From NCBI GenBank assembly GCA_023388495.1, contig JAEWGC010000021.1, forward strand, positions 1-35,271: a stretch of DNA of 35,271 bases, given 5' to 3'. The notes below the pieces were generated by a model that worked only from the letters and a program-made list of their open reading frames with translations, was not told the origin of the DNA and ran no database searches. This stretch comes from Bacillota bacterium (lineage in GTDB: Bacteria; Bacillota; Clostridia; Tissierellales; Tissierellaceae). The position numbers and the translations under genes were made by a program. Positions 8,844 through 16,544 of the stretch are shown here, one piece after another (positions within the stretch are counted from its first letter, which is position 1; each line of letters opens with the position of its first letter).

Positions 8844-8880
8844 AAAAACTAAAAGGCAGAAAGTCTGCCTTTTAGTTTTT
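8844..8880. terminator. Strong bidirectional terminator between convergent nhaC-like and racemase genes
   Basis: A perfect 17-bp stem: the arm ending AAAAGGCAGA (8844-8860), loop AAG, and TCTGCCTTTT onwards (8864-8880), followed by T residues; the A-rich left side serves the opposite strand. The stop codon of the minus-strand gene (8872-8874) lies within the right arm. Confidence 0.9.
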
Positions 8881-9933
8881 TTCTACATATTTTGATGTTG
8901 TAAGATCTAGCATACCGCCATAGTCTATGTTAAACTGGATTATTGATCCTACTTGGATTTCCTGTTTACAATCTGTTATATCTAAAATCATATGATCGCT
9001 GCTTGCGCCCAATATCTCTATAGAACTATCTATAGGTGAAATGCCATCCAATCCACAATCCTGTTTGCCTAAAGCCACAATTGCTCGCTTTCTATTGCCT
9101 CTATCTTCAAAATGGACTATTTTACCAAAAGCATCCCTTCCAATTTCCCCAATAGGGTGGGATGGTTTTATCTTTAGCTCTATTACTTGAGTTTTAAGTG
9201 TTATTGTGTTTATCTCTGCTCCTGGAATAGGTTTAAGAGTTTTAATATCTGTTCCAAGTAAAATTGCTTCACCTATACGCAATTGATTTATACCTTGAGC
9301 TATTTCTCCCTTACCTAGTAACTCCAAATTAACAGTACTACCTCCAGAAAGAGTTTTCAAACGAACTCCATATTTATTTTCTATTTCTAAGGCAAGGTCT
9401 ATTAATATTTTTGTATTTTCATAACTTGGCAATACACCACCATAACAACCTACATTTGTTCCAAGTCCTTCTAATTCAATATTAGGGAGTTCTAATATCT
9501 TTCCAGCAGTATCCACTACATCTTCTGGAAGTACACCTTCCCTTAGGTCACCTACATCAACCATCAAAATCACCTTATGAACTTTATTAAGAAGAACAGC
9601 TTTCTCTGATAATGCTTTTATTACTGTTAATTCAGAATTTAAACTGCCCAGAGTAAATTTAATGACATCCTCTATTTCTACCATCATAGGGATTCGAATA
9701 AGATATATAGGTGCATCTATTCCAGATTCTCGCATACTTATAATGTTGCCCATTCGAGAATCTCCAAGTTTTGGTACACCACCATTTAACATGGCTTTAA
9801 CTGCTGGAATAAAAGCACAAATTCCTTTAGTAATGCCCATTACTTCAATGCCAGATTTTTTGCAGATATTTACAACTAATTCAGCGTTCTTTTGAATTTT
9901 ATTAGTGTCTACATAGATTGAGGGAAATCCCAT
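8872..9933 (-). CDS. PLP-dependent alanine/ornithine racemase-family enzyme
   Basis: A 353-residue fold-III PLP enzyme resembling the alanine/ornithine racemase family (clostridial ornithine racemase type). The N-terminal strand IYVDTNKI, the presumed PLP lysine at Lys36 in VMGITKG, LGDSRMGNI, the acidic LMVDVGDLREG segment, LSGGSTVNLELL and INQLRIGEAILLG all match that family. GGAGTGATTAT precedes the ATG. It is convergent with the sigma-54 operon and shares a terminator with it, so it is transcribed independently. The substrate (ornithine, alanine, lysine or other) is not decidable from sequence. Its neighbourhood suggests amino-acid catabolism through a D-isomer, which is inference. Confidence 0.85.
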   Translation of the reverse strand: MGFPSIYVDTNKIQKNAELVVNICKKSGIEVMGITKGICAFIPAVKAMLNGGVPKLGDSRMGNIISMRESGIDAPIYLIRIPMMVEIEDVIKFTLGSLNSELTVIKALSEKAVLLNKVHKVILMVDVGDLREGVLPEDVVDTAGKILELPNIELEGLGTNVGCYGGVLPSYENTKILIDLALEIENKYGVRLKTLSGGSTVNLELLGKGEIAQGINQLRIGEAILLGTDIKTLKPIPGAEINTITLKTQVIELKIKPSHPIGEIGRDAFGKIVHFEDRGNRKRAIVALGKQDCGLDGISPIDSSIEILGASSDHMILDITDCKQEIQVGSIIQFNIDYGGMLDLTTSKYVEKN

Positions 9934-10270
9934 ATAATCACTCCATTATATATTTTTTATGTATGTACTTCATAAGTTGCAATGTTTATGCCAATAAGAA
10001 TGATTTTGAAAGAGTTATAGTCAATCGATAAAATACTAGTCTAGAGCATGATATTAATTCTAATCCTATTTTTGTTTTGTCATAGATGTCAATATATTTG
10101 TTGGCTGTGGCAAAAATAATAGATATGAAAGAGATCATGGAAAAGATATAAATGTATATAATTTAAAGTATGTAGTTTTAATTATCCTTTTACCCTTATT
10201 ATAAATAAGGTACAATATACTATATAAAGATAAATATAATTATAATTAATAAATATTATTATAAAGTAAA
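9934..10270. other. AT-rich intergenic region, no recognisable gene
   Basis: Upstream of the racemase gene and start of the accessory region. A short open stretch near 10085-10203 (VGCGKNNRYERDHGKDINVY...) has no start, no ribosome site and no recognised family. It may be a relic. The remainder is AT-rich with many TATA-like words. Confidence 0.35.
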
Positions 10271-10366
10271 GTTTCAATTATTATTAATCAATTGAACTTT
10301 CCATTTATATCAACTATACTTGATTATTCTTTTGATACACTAAAATATATATTAATAAAAGAGGTA
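10271..10366 (+). pseudogene. Relic fragment of an APH-like kinase gene (copy of 13775-13868)
   Basis: About 95 bases align with the interior of the kinase gene at 13578-14438 (its codons around residues 67-97) with roughly ten differences and one 3-base insertion. Shared blocks include GTTTCAATTATT, AATCAATTG, CTATACTTGATTATTCTTTT and AAATATATATTAA. There is no start, end or frame continuity, so it is a non-functional fragment. It stops abruptly at a TGCAG hairpin-type repeat, which marks a recombination junction. Confidence 0.8.
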
Positions 10367-10367
10367 G

Positions 10368-10425
10368 TGCAGAATCTGCAGACCTAGTTAGTTTTACCTA
10401 GTAAGATATGGTAATATGTAAGTAT
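10368..10425 (+). repeat. Intergenic repeat copy A (partner at 15796-15851)
   Basis: From 10371, the segment CTGCAGACCTAGTTAGTTTT followed by AC-TAGTAAGATATGGTA-TAT-TAAGTA matches 15796-15851 with about six differences in 54 bases. It begins with TGCAGAATCTGCA (10368-10380), the reverse-orientation form of the apex found in several hairpins of this window. Both copies precede a gene (CPBP here, GyrI-like there). Confidence 0.8.
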
Positions 10426-10511
10426 GCGTGTAGTATATATAAAGTTAGGAGGCGTTGTAATAAATTACATGTTGATTTAATGTCAATTATAAGAGGTAAA
10501 GGAGTGATAAA

Positions 10512-11516
10512 TTGAAAAATTATAGTATTTCAAACAAAGACCTTGTTACATTTCTTATAGTAACCTTTGGATTAACAATTTTAATGGGGTTTGCAATGTA
10601 TATAGCATATCCAACATATTCAGTTGATTCTTTTCCATTAGTGCAGATGTACTATCCAGCATTAGGTGCTATGGTAGCCCTACTATTAAATAAGGATTTG
10701 AGTAAGGAGATACCTAAGAACTTCTTTAGTGCATACATATTTTTTGTTATCAGCTCAGTTTGTTATCTTTTGATTAAACTATTTATTTTTCATCAAGATC
10801 CAAGTATTGATTTAGAGATTGGTATATTGATAGGTAGTATTATATTATTTATTGCATATAAGTTAGATGAAAAAGAAAAAATAGAGAGATTTGGCTTTAG
10901 TTCTAAAAAGAGTTTTAAAGGATCGATTCCTTATGTTATTTTATTTATACTACTATATTTGTCATGTATACTAATAGCCTCATTGGTTACTGGAGAAGTC
11001 AATAGAATTATAGATCCATTTAAAAGTTTAAGAACCTGGGTAAGATTATTATTGTTACCTCTATCGTTTTTACTTAGTTATCCCGCATTTTTAGGTGAAG
11101 AATACGGATGGAGATATTTTCTACAATCAGCTCTTCAGGAACGAATGGGTAAACGTAAAGGAGTACTAATTTTAGGATTGTTATGGGGAATTTGGCATTT
11201 ACCTATAAATTTATTTTACTATAGTCCACAGACATCATTTTATTCAGTTCTAAATCAATTAATAGTTTGTGTAAGTTATTCTATTTTCTTTGGATATGTA
11301 TATATGAGAACTGAAAATATATGGATTATCTCAATGATTCATTTTTTTAATAACAATCTAGGATTTGTTCTTTTTGGTGCCACTGGAGCTAATGTAGTGT
11401 TTTCTTGGCAAGCTATTGTGTTTAATTTGATACTCTTCTCTATAGTTTATGCACCCTTTTTGTTAGCTAATGATTATAGAAATCAATCTTATCTAAAGAC
11501 AAATGCTGAGGAATAG
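10512..11516 (+). CDS. CPBP-family intramembrane metalloprotease
   Basis: A 334-residue multipass membrane protein of the CPBP (CAAX prenyl protease 2/Rce1-like, bacteriocin-processing) family. The catalytic motifs are visible: EEYGWR (Glu196-Glu197, Arg201), GIWHLP (His229) and HFFNNN (His277, Asn281). About eight hydrophobic segments. The start is TTG, supported by AAAGGAGTGATAA just upstream. Family members act in protein processing, peptide-antibiotic immunity or stress signalling; which one applies cannot be told here. It stands alone: the next gene is 230 bases away and the upstream region is repeat and relic sequence, consistent with an inserted cassette. Confidence 0.9.
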   Translation: MKNYSISNKDLVTFLIVTFGLTILMGFAMYIAYPTYSVDSFPLVQMYYPALGAMVALLLNKDLSKEIPKNFFSAYIFFVISSVCYLLIKLFIFHQDPSIDLEIGILIGSIILFIAYKLDEKEKIERFGFSSKKSFKGSIPYVILFILLYLSCILIASLVTGEVNRIIDPFKSLRTWVRLLLLPLSFLLSYPAFLGEEYGWRYFLQSALQERMGKRKGVLILGLLWGIWHLPINLFYYSPQTSFYSVLNQLIVCVSYSIFFGYVYMRTENIWIISMIHFFNNNLGFVLFGATGANVVFSWQAIVFNLILFSIVYAPFLLANDYRNQSYLKTNAEE

Positions 11517-11565
11517 TATAGGGTATGACAAATTAAAGAAAATTTACTATTGAGGTTGAAATTAC

Positions 11566-11631
11566 GGATTTAAAATAAATGGAATAATAGGAATGGATTT
11601 TCTAAAAGAAGTAAGAGCAATAACTGATTAA
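11566..11631 (+). pseudogene. Possible C-terminal relic of a retropepsin-like aspartic protease
   Basis: The frame reads GFKINGIIGMDFLKEVRAITD then stop. It looks like the tail of the small clan-AA aspartic proteases of Firmicutes (xINGxxGxDFLxxAxAxID). Upstream, the frame is broken by stops and by a frame change (ITDLK in another frame). Only about 22 codons, so the family call is tentative. Confidence 0.35.
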
Positions 11632-11745
11632 GAAAAAATGGATATATATAGCTCAAGAGCATAATCATTAAGAGCTCAGTTGATCACCGCATATGCACTA
11701 TATTTTATATATTCAACAAATTAACTTATTTAATGGAGGATTATG

Positions 11746-12111
11746 ATGAAAGTAAATACTATCGAAAGAAATAATGTTCAAGTTGCTATTATAAATAGTA
11801 GCGAGATGCTTATAGCAGATGTTCAGTCAGCATTAGATTTTATGGCAACGGTACAGTATGAGACTGGTTGTAATAGAATAATTGTAAATAAAGCAGCAAT
11901 ATGTGAGGACTTTTTCCACTTAAGTACGAAACTTGCAGGGGAAATATTGCAAAAATTCATTAATTATCATGTTAAGATAGCCATAGTAGGAGATTTTTCT
12001 GTTTATACAAGTAATAGTTTGAAAGATTTTATATATGAGTGCAACAAAGGGAAAGATATATTTTTCTTACCAGATGAGAACCAGGCTATTGAAAGATTAA
12101 CTATGGTTTAG
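11746..12111 (+). CDS. DUF4180 domain protein (STAS-like fold)
   Basis: A 121-residue protein with the DUF4180 hallmarks: an internal FFHLSTKLAGEILQKFINY followed by KIAIVGDF, LKDFIYECNKG and a terminal FFLPDE segment. The family is small, cytosolic and uncharacterised, related in shape to STAS-type regulatory domains. Two in-frame ATGs (11743 and 11746) follow TGGAGGA; the second has the better spacing (6 bases). It has its own neighbourhood with no operon partner except possibly the zinc-ribbon gene 65 bases downstream. Function unknown. Confidence 0.82.
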   Translation: MKVNTIERNNVQVAIINSSEMLIADVQSALDFMATVQYETGCNRIIVNKAAICEDFFHLSTKLAGEILQKFINYHVKIAIVGDFSVYTSNSLKDFIYECNKGKDIFFLPDENQAIERLTMV

Positions 12112-12176
12112 CTTTGTTAATGAATAGAAGTAAAGCTAACAATAGTAAAAAGGGGAATAAATAGGGGGGGATTTCC

Positions 12177-12467
12177 GTGGGAAGAGAGTTAAATTGTTTA
12201 AGATGTGGTGACTCAATGAAATACATTAAAAGTGAGAAAATACAGCTAGGGCAAAGTGGATTGATTTTAGGGGATATACCTAATTATGTAGCTGGGGCAC
12301 TTCCAGTAGATATCTACAAATGTAATGAATGTGGTAAAATTGAATTTTTCCAAATGGGAGGAGAAGAGATAGAAGACCAAATTGAGCAAATTGAATGTCC
12401 TAATTGTGGAAGAACTCATGATATAGATTATCCTAAGTGTCCATTTTGTAAATATAACTATTTCTAG
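12177..12467 (+). CDS. Small protein with two zinc ribbons
   Basis: A 96-residue protein with four CxxC knuckles: CLRC near the N-terminus, CNEC at about 49-52, CPNC at about 74-77 and CPFC at about 89-92, hence two potential zinc ribbons separated by a short acidic linker. It resembles nucleic-acid-binding or scaffold zinc-ribbon proteins common in Firmicutes, without a more precise name. The start is GTG after a GGGGGGA ribosome site. The stop codon lies in the first bases of a perfect hairpin. Confidence 0.75.
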   Translation: MGRELNCLRCGDSMKYIKSEKIQLGQSGLILGDIPNYVAGALPVDIYKCNECGKIEFFQMGGEEIEDQIEQIECPNCGRTHDIDYPKCPFCKYNYF

Positions 12468-12490
12468 GTCTGCAGATTCTGCAGACCTAG
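12464..12490. terminator. Perfect 12-bp hairpin with TGCAG-ATT-CTGCA apex
   Basis: CTAGGTCTGCAG, loop ATT, CTGCAGACCTAG. It starts within the stop codon of the zinc-ribbon gene. Neither side carries a proper U-tract, so it could be a weak terminator, an mRNA-end stabiliser or a repeat element. Same apex as at 18425-18469 and 22148-22188. Confidence 0.65.
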
Positions 12491-12553
12491 GTATCATAAT
12501 GAGGATTAATATTAAATCTTCGGTCTATGGTTGCCATTAAATATCGAAATTTA

Positions 12554-12583
12554 TTGTATAAACATTTGGCATTATGTTATAAT
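12554..12583 (+). promoter_or_regulatory. Sigma-A promoter directly upstream of the accA relic
   Basis: TTGTAT, 18 bases, TATAAT, with TG one base before the -10 (extended -10). It points into the truncated accA sequence that begins about 20 bases later, so it probably belonged to a gene whose start has been deleted. Confidence 0.55.
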
Positions 12584-12603
12584 AAAAAATTATAGTTTTT
12601 ACT

Positions 12604-13275
12604 AACTTTGGAGATGATGGATCTATAATAGGTGGTATTGGTAGATTTGAAGGAATTCCAGTTACTGTAATAGGACATCAAAAGGGAAAAAACACCAAAG
12701 AGAATGTCAAAAGAAACTTTGGTATGCCAAATCCTGAAGGTTATAGAAAAGCATTTAGGCTTATGAAACAGGCTGAAAAGTTCAATAGGCCAGTAATAAC
12801 ATTTATAGATACACCTGGAGCTTATTGTGGATTAGGCGCAGAAGAAAGAGGTCAAGGGGAGGCTATAGCCTTAAATCTCATGGAAATGAGTAGGTTAAAG
12901 ACTCCTATTATATCCATAATTATAGGTGAAGGAGGTAGTGGTGGAGCTTTGGCACTTGGAGTTGGAGACAGAATAGTGATGTTGGAAAATTCCATCTACT
13001 CTGTAATATCACCTGAAGGTCTTGCCAGTATTTTATGGAAAGATGCAAAACAAGCTGAAAAGGGAGCAGAAGTAATGAAGTTAACGGCAAAGGACTTATT
13101 ATCCCTTGGAGTGATAGATAAGGTAATAAAAGAACCCCTAGGAGGGGCTCATAAGGATAAGCTTCATACAGCAAATAATATTAAGAAGTATATGTTCAAG
13201 GAGTTGAAATTTCTTATTGGATTAGACAAAGAGGAACTAATTCAAAAGAGATATGAAAAATTTAGATGTATTTAA
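12604..13275 (+). pseudogene. accA: 5'-truncated acetyl-CoA carboxylase carboxyltransferase alpha subunit
   Basis: About 223 codons match the AccA core and C-terminus: NFGDDGSIIGGIGRFEG, VIGHQKGKNTKE, RNFGMPNPEGYRKA, FIDTPGAYCGLGAEERGQ, IIGEGGSGGALALGVGD, YSVISPEG and EPLGGAH. A full AccA has about 310-320 residues. Here homology begins at the residue after the family's HGDR motif, so about 90 N-terminal residues are gone, and the upstream frame closes at a stop at 12583. The first internal ATG (12724) has no ribosome site. No accB, accC or accD is nearby. The rest of the frame is intact, so the truncation may be fairly recent. Confidence 0.85.
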
Positions 13276-13280
13276 TATTT

Positions 13281-13307
13281 ATAGGTCTGTTAATTTAGCA
13301 GACCTAT
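13281..13307. terminator. Hairpin behind the accA relic
   Basis: ATAGGTCTGTTA pairs with TAGCAGACCTAT with one G-T wobble and a short loop. The outer arms AGGTCTG/CAGACCT match those of the hairpins at 12464 and 15786. No strong U-tract. Confidence 0.6.
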
Positions 13308-13444
13308 ATTATACTACTAATGTTTAGCATTAACATTAAGATTAACATTATAGTTGTTGATGGAACATAATCAATATCAAAAAGCATTCAATGAAAAATA
13401 TTGGATGATTTTTGATATTGCATAAAAATATTTTCAGAAAGTTA

Positions 13445-13490
13445 AAGGGATTTGGGAGAAGATTGTAGAATAAGTATATAGTATTAGGTA
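13445..13490 (+). repeat. Intergenic repeat B, copy 1 (partner at 17121-17166)
   Basis: AAGGGATTT, then ATTGTAGAATAAGTATATAG and a TAGGTA-type tail match 17121-17166 with small gaps. Both copies lie about 90-130 bases upstream of a gene (the APH-like kinase here, the lipoprotein there), so they may carry shared upstream or promoter sequence. Confidence 0.7.
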
Positions 13491-13577
13491 CTCATTAAAG
13501 GAGTTTATAAAAAATAGATAAATTAGAAAAAATTTTATATTATTTGTAATTTATGAGGTTGAATGGAGGATTCTGCG

Positions 13578-14438
13578 ATGAAGCAATCAGAAAAATGGCG
13601 TGAAACAGTTGATCCATTTTCATTAAAGTTTAATAGTTTTCATCTTAAAGAAGTATTAGGCTATCCTCATGCTGGAAATGATGTTTTTTATGTTAATGGA
13701 ATAGGAATTGAGGGAAAAGAAATTACAGCATTTTTAAAAGTAGAAAGACAAAAAACAGCTGATATAGATAGGGAGGTTTCAATTATTAATCAATTGGACT
13801 TTCCATTTTTACCAACTATACTTGATTATTCTTTTGATGCACCGAAATATATATTAACAAAAGAGGCACAAGGTGAACGCCTATCTCATATCCTAGGAAA
13901 TAATGTCAATATGGAATCTTTAAAATACATGAAAGCCTATGGAGAATTATTGGCAAAAATACATAGTATTCAAGTCCAATCTCCACTAGTAAAGCCAAGG
14001 GATTTTACATTATCCCATGAATTTTATGTCGATAACGGATTAGAGTATATAGAGCATTACCTATTGGAGACAAAAGTCCAAGACAGAAAATGCTTTATTC
14101 ATGGGGATTGCCACTATGCAAATATTCTGTGGAAAGATTATAGAGTATCTTGCCTATTGGACTATGAATTATCAGGATATGGGAGTAGAGAGTATGACTT
14201 AGCATGGGCTTTAGTACTAAGACCGGGACAAAGGTTTCTAAAGACGGAGAAGGAACGAAAAATTTTTCTTGAATCATATACTAGATACCATAGCTTCTCT
14301 GAAGATGCCTTTAATTATTATATGGTGCTATTTGGAATATTCTTTTATAAAATTAGCCCAGGCAATCAAAACGAAGACTACAGGAGTATCCTTATTCGCA
14401 TGATCAAGAATATTATATTTAGAAATCAAATGTCATAA
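13578..14438 (+). CDS. APH/choline-kinase-family phosphotransferase
   Basis: A 286-residue kinase-like protein of the aminoglycoside phosphotransferase superfamily. Visible: a lysine in the N-lobe strand AFLKV (about 54), the catalytic loop FIHGDCHYANIL (Asp177 as base, Asn for Mg2+) and the metal-binding LLDYELSG (Asp195) followed by SREYDLAW. The upstream ATG at 13563 is less likely than that at 13578, which has GGAGG 8 bases before it. Substrate unknown: it may be an antibiotic, choline-like compound or sugar. It lies among GNAT and GyrI-like genes, an association that suggests xenobiotic modification (inference). A 95-base fragment of a relative lies at 10271. Confidence 0.88.
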   Translation: MKQSEKWRETVDPFSLKFNSFHLKEVLGYPHAGNDVFYVNGIGIEGKEITAFLKVERQKTADIDREVSIINQLDFPFLPTILDYSFDAPKYILTKEAQGERLSHILGNNVNMESLKYMKAYGELLAKIHSIQVQSPLVKPRDFTLSHEFYVDNGLEYIEHYLLETKVQDRKCFIHGDCHYANILWKDYRVSCLLDYELSGYGSREYDLAWALVLRPGQRFLKTEKERKIFLESYTRYHSFSEDAFNYYMVLFGIFFYKISPGNQNEDYRSILIRMIKNIIFRNQMS

Positions 14439-14464
14439 TTATTAAAATCAAATATTTAGTAAAG

Positions 14465-14503
14465 ATACCGTATTATTGAGAAATAGATTTTACGGTATTT
14501 TTT
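14465..14503 (+). terminator. Intrinsic terminator of the APH-like kinase gene
   Basis: ATACCGTA (14465-14472) pairs with TACGGTAT (14491-14498) across an 18-base loop and is followed by a T-run (TTTTTTAT). Confidence 0.75.
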
Positions 14504-14667
14504 ATGTCGAAAAATATTTTCATCTTACCTATACTTTTCTCTTTCAGCAATGTTCTCAGGAATTTTAGTAAGACATTTGAAGATTAAAAAAAGATAACAA
14601 ATTAGATCTTATCATAATTGACTACCTTCAATTAACTTTAATAAATAATATTTTTCTAAAAATATTA

Positions 14668-14698
14668 TTGACTAGACCCTAAGGGTGTGGCTTATAGT
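14668..14698 (+). promoter_or_regulatory. MerR-type promoter with 19-bp spacer and central dyad
   Basis: TTGACT, 19 bases, TATAGT, with the palindrome ACCCTAAGGGT inside the spacer. An over-long spacer with a central dyad is the hallmark of promoters activated by MerR-family regulators. No MerR gene is found in the window; downstream lies only a truncated lipoprotein frame, so the natural target has probably been lost. Confidence 0.65.
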
Positions 14699-14701
14699 TA
14701 A

Positions 14702-15130
14702 TATAGGGGGTGTTCATCAGAACAAAAAGAGGCCTATACAATAATAGTGAATTTTTTAGATGAAGTGGAACCTCCTGAAGTTTCAGATATAATCATGGAG
14801 GAATTTGAGGAGGGTATGGACTTTTGGACAGATGAAAGAATTGCTGAATCCGAAGATAAAAAGCAACAAAGTCTTGAAAATATGGAGGGTTTCTTAGAGG
14901 AATATTCTGAGATAATTGAGCGATATCAAGCCTTTAAGGAATCAGCAGAATATCTATCTTCATCATATGGAAAATTAATGGAAGTAATGAAATCATTTGG
15001 AGAAACAAGTGGCTATAATGACATTTTTATTCCGGCAATGAGAAATTTATCACCTTCTTATGAAGACTACTATCAGCGTTTAATGAAGGCGAATGAAATG
15101 TTTATAAAGAAATTCCCAAATTCTATTTAG
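14702..15130 (+). pseudogene. Lipoprotein-like ORF lacking its signal peptide
   Basis: The frame is open from 14702 and begins YRGCSSEQKEAYTII; the stop codon just before it lies in the promoter. GCSS followed by a charged stretch looks like a lipobox cysteine and mature lipoprotein N-terminus without the hydrophobic signal peptide. The GTG at 14747 would give 127 residues, but the nearest ribosome-like site is 14 bases away. The body is acidic and helical with EEF, FWTDERIAES and YYQRLMKANEMF; no family recognised. I read it as a 5'-truncated gene fused to an unrelated promoter. A short translated product from GTG remains possible. Confidence 0.55.
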
Positions 15131-15170
15131 GTGTAATAAATATAATTTATATTTTAGGAGAGAAGATTAA

Positions 15171-15731
15171 ATGAAGAATAAAGATATTTTAATTAAAGGA
15201 AAAAGTATATCTTTGCGTCTAATCAAAAGCAGTGATATACCAGAATATTATAAAAGTGGTTTTGAGTCACCAGATGAGGAAGTACTTTTATGTACTGGAA
15301 CTAAGTATATTCCTAAGGAGGAGGAAATTAGAGCTTATGTTGAAAGAATTGTTGAAGATGATTCACGATATGATTTTTTAATTATTAATTCAAAGGGTCA
15401 AATTATTGGTGAGTCTGTAATCAATGAAATAGATGTTGATAGTAGATGTGCACATTTTCGAATAGCTTTATTTAAGAGTGAAAATTGTGGACAAGGAATT
15501 GGTGCTGAAGCTACCAAGATGACATTACAATTTGGATTTGAGAAATTGAATTTACACCGAATTGAGTTAGAGGTGTTTTCCTTTAATAAACGTGCATATA
15601 ATGCATATCGTCGCGTAGGATTCATAGAAGAAGGTAGGATGCGAGAAGCAGAACTTATTGATGGTCAATATCATGATGTGATTATTATGGGAATTCTTCA
15701 TAATGAATATAGAAATGATATTACTCTATAA
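15171..15731 (+). CDS. GNAT-family N-acetyltransferase (RimJ/RimL-like)
   Basis: A 186-residue acetyltransferase. It starts with the typical KGKSISLRLIKSSDIPEYY strand-helix and carries the acetyl-CoA pyrophosphate loop region NCGQGIGAEATKMTLQFGF (about 103-121), followed by LNLHRIELEVFSFNKRAYNAYRRVGFIEEG, the C-terminal half typical of RimJ/RimL and SpeG-like enzymes. AGGAGAGAAGATTAA precedes the ATG. The family acetylates ribosomal protein N-termini, polyamines or antibiotics; the substrate is not evident. It stands between the lipoprotein relic and a hairpin repeat. Confidence 0.9.
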   Translation: MKNKDILIKGKSISLRLIKSSDIPEYYKSGFESPDEEVLLCTGTKYIPKEEEIRAYVERIVEDDSRYDFLIINSKGQIIGESVINEIDVDSRCAHFRIALFKSENCGQGIGAEATKMTLQFGFEKLNLHRIELEVFSFNKRAYNAYRRVGFIEEGRMREAELIDGQYHDVIIMGILHNEYRNDITL

Positions 15732-15785
15732 ATTAGAATAATATATAGACTTTTTTAAGGAGTATGGCTTGTTTAATACTACATT

Positions 15786-15812
15786 CTAGGTCTGCAAATT
15801 CTGCAGACCTAG
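15786..15812. terminator. Hairpin behind the GNAT gene (AGGTCTGCA/TGCAGACCT family)
   Basis: CTAGGTCTGCA and TGCAGACCTAG form an 11-bp perfect stem around AATTC. It is the head of the repeat that continues to 15851. The following AGTTAGTTTT gives only a weak U-rich tail. Confidence 0.65.
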
Positions 15813-15851
15813 TTAGTTTTACTTGGTAAGATATGGTATTATATAAGTAGA
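15796..15851 (+). repeat. Intergenic repeat copy B (partner at 10371-10425)
   Basis: The right hairpin arm and the following GTTAGTTTTAC-TGGTAAGATATGGTA segment recur at 10371-10425, upstream of the CPBP gene. Here it lies 70 bases upstream of the GyrI-like gene. Confidence 0.8.
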
Positions 15852-15920
15852 TTAATGTTTGAAAAATTTTGATTAGAAGAATAATGTATGAAATACGGCA
15901 ACAATAAGGGAGAATAGTGG

Positions 15921-16544
15921 ATGAAACATGAATGGAGAAAACATGAAAAAAATTTATATATGTCAAAACAAAAACCTGAATTGGTAACAATACCAGAGCA
16001 AAAATTTCTTATGATAAAGGGAGAAGGAGATCCAAATGGTGGGGAATTCTCAGAGAAGATAGAGGTTCTTTACTCATTATCCTATGCCATTAGAATGATG
16101 CCAAAGCAAGGATATACTCCAGAAGGATATTTTGAATATACAGTATATCCATTGGAGGGTATTTGGGATTTAACAGAAAAGGGAAGAAAATTAGATGCTC
16201 TTGATAAAGATGAACTATTATATACTATTATGATTAGGCAACCAAATTTTGTCACTAAGGAAGTAGTAGAAAGGGCTTTTGAACATGTTAGAAAAAATAA
16301 GCCTAACCCATTACTTGATGAAGTATACTTTGATACTATTGAAGATGGGCTATCGGTTCAAACGCTTCATATAGGTCCTTATGATGATGAACCCCAAAGT
16401 TTTGAAAAAATGAAAGAATTCATAGAAGAAAATCATCTTGAAATAAAAACATTAAGGCATAGAGAAATTTATCTTTCAGATACAAGAAAAGTTGAACCTG
16501 CAAAATTGAAAACAGTTTTAAGGTATCAGGTTAAAGAATTATAA
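15921..16544 (+). CDS. GyrI-like small-molecule-binding domain protein
   Basis: A 207-residue protein of the GyrI-like (SHS2/BacTransport effector-binding) family: MIKGEGDPNGGEF near the N-terminus, a central GYTPEGYFEYTVYPLEGIWDL-type segment, and the C-terminal LHIGPYDDEPQSFEKMKEFI plus HREIYLSDTRKVEPAKLKT, a combination common in stand-alone clostridial members. Relatives bind cationic or aromatic drugs, inhibit gyrase (SbmC) or hydrolyse cyclopropanoids. AAGGGAG sits 7 bases ahead of the chosen ATG. No DNA-binding domain is attached. Its place among APH and GNAT genes fits a drug-tolerance role, which remains inference. Confidence 0.85.
   Translation: MKHEWRKHEKNLYMSKQKPELVTIPEQKFLMIKGEGDPNGGEFSEKIEVLYSLSYAIRMMPKQGYTPEGYFEYTVYPLEGIWDLTEKGRKLDALDKDELLYTIMIRQPNFVTKEVVERAFEHVRKNKPNPLLDEVYFDTIEDGLSVQTLHIGPYDDEPQSFEKMKEFIEENHLEIKTLRHREIYLSDTRKVEPAKLKTVLRYQVKEL

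Noticed and set aside
10085..10203. Open stretch VGCGKNNRYERDHGKDINVY... in the gap after the racemase gene
   Set aside because: No start codon with ribosome site, stops close upstream, no family recognised; at most a relic.
12724..13275. A functional short AccA starting at ATG 12724
   Set aside because: No ribosome site before this ATG, and clear AccA homology extends 40 codons upstream of it, so the ATG is internal to a truncated gene.
14700..14760. A MerR regulator gene right behind the MerR-type promoter
   Set aside because: None of the three frames shows the MerR helix-turn-helix start; only the truncated lipoprotein frame follows.
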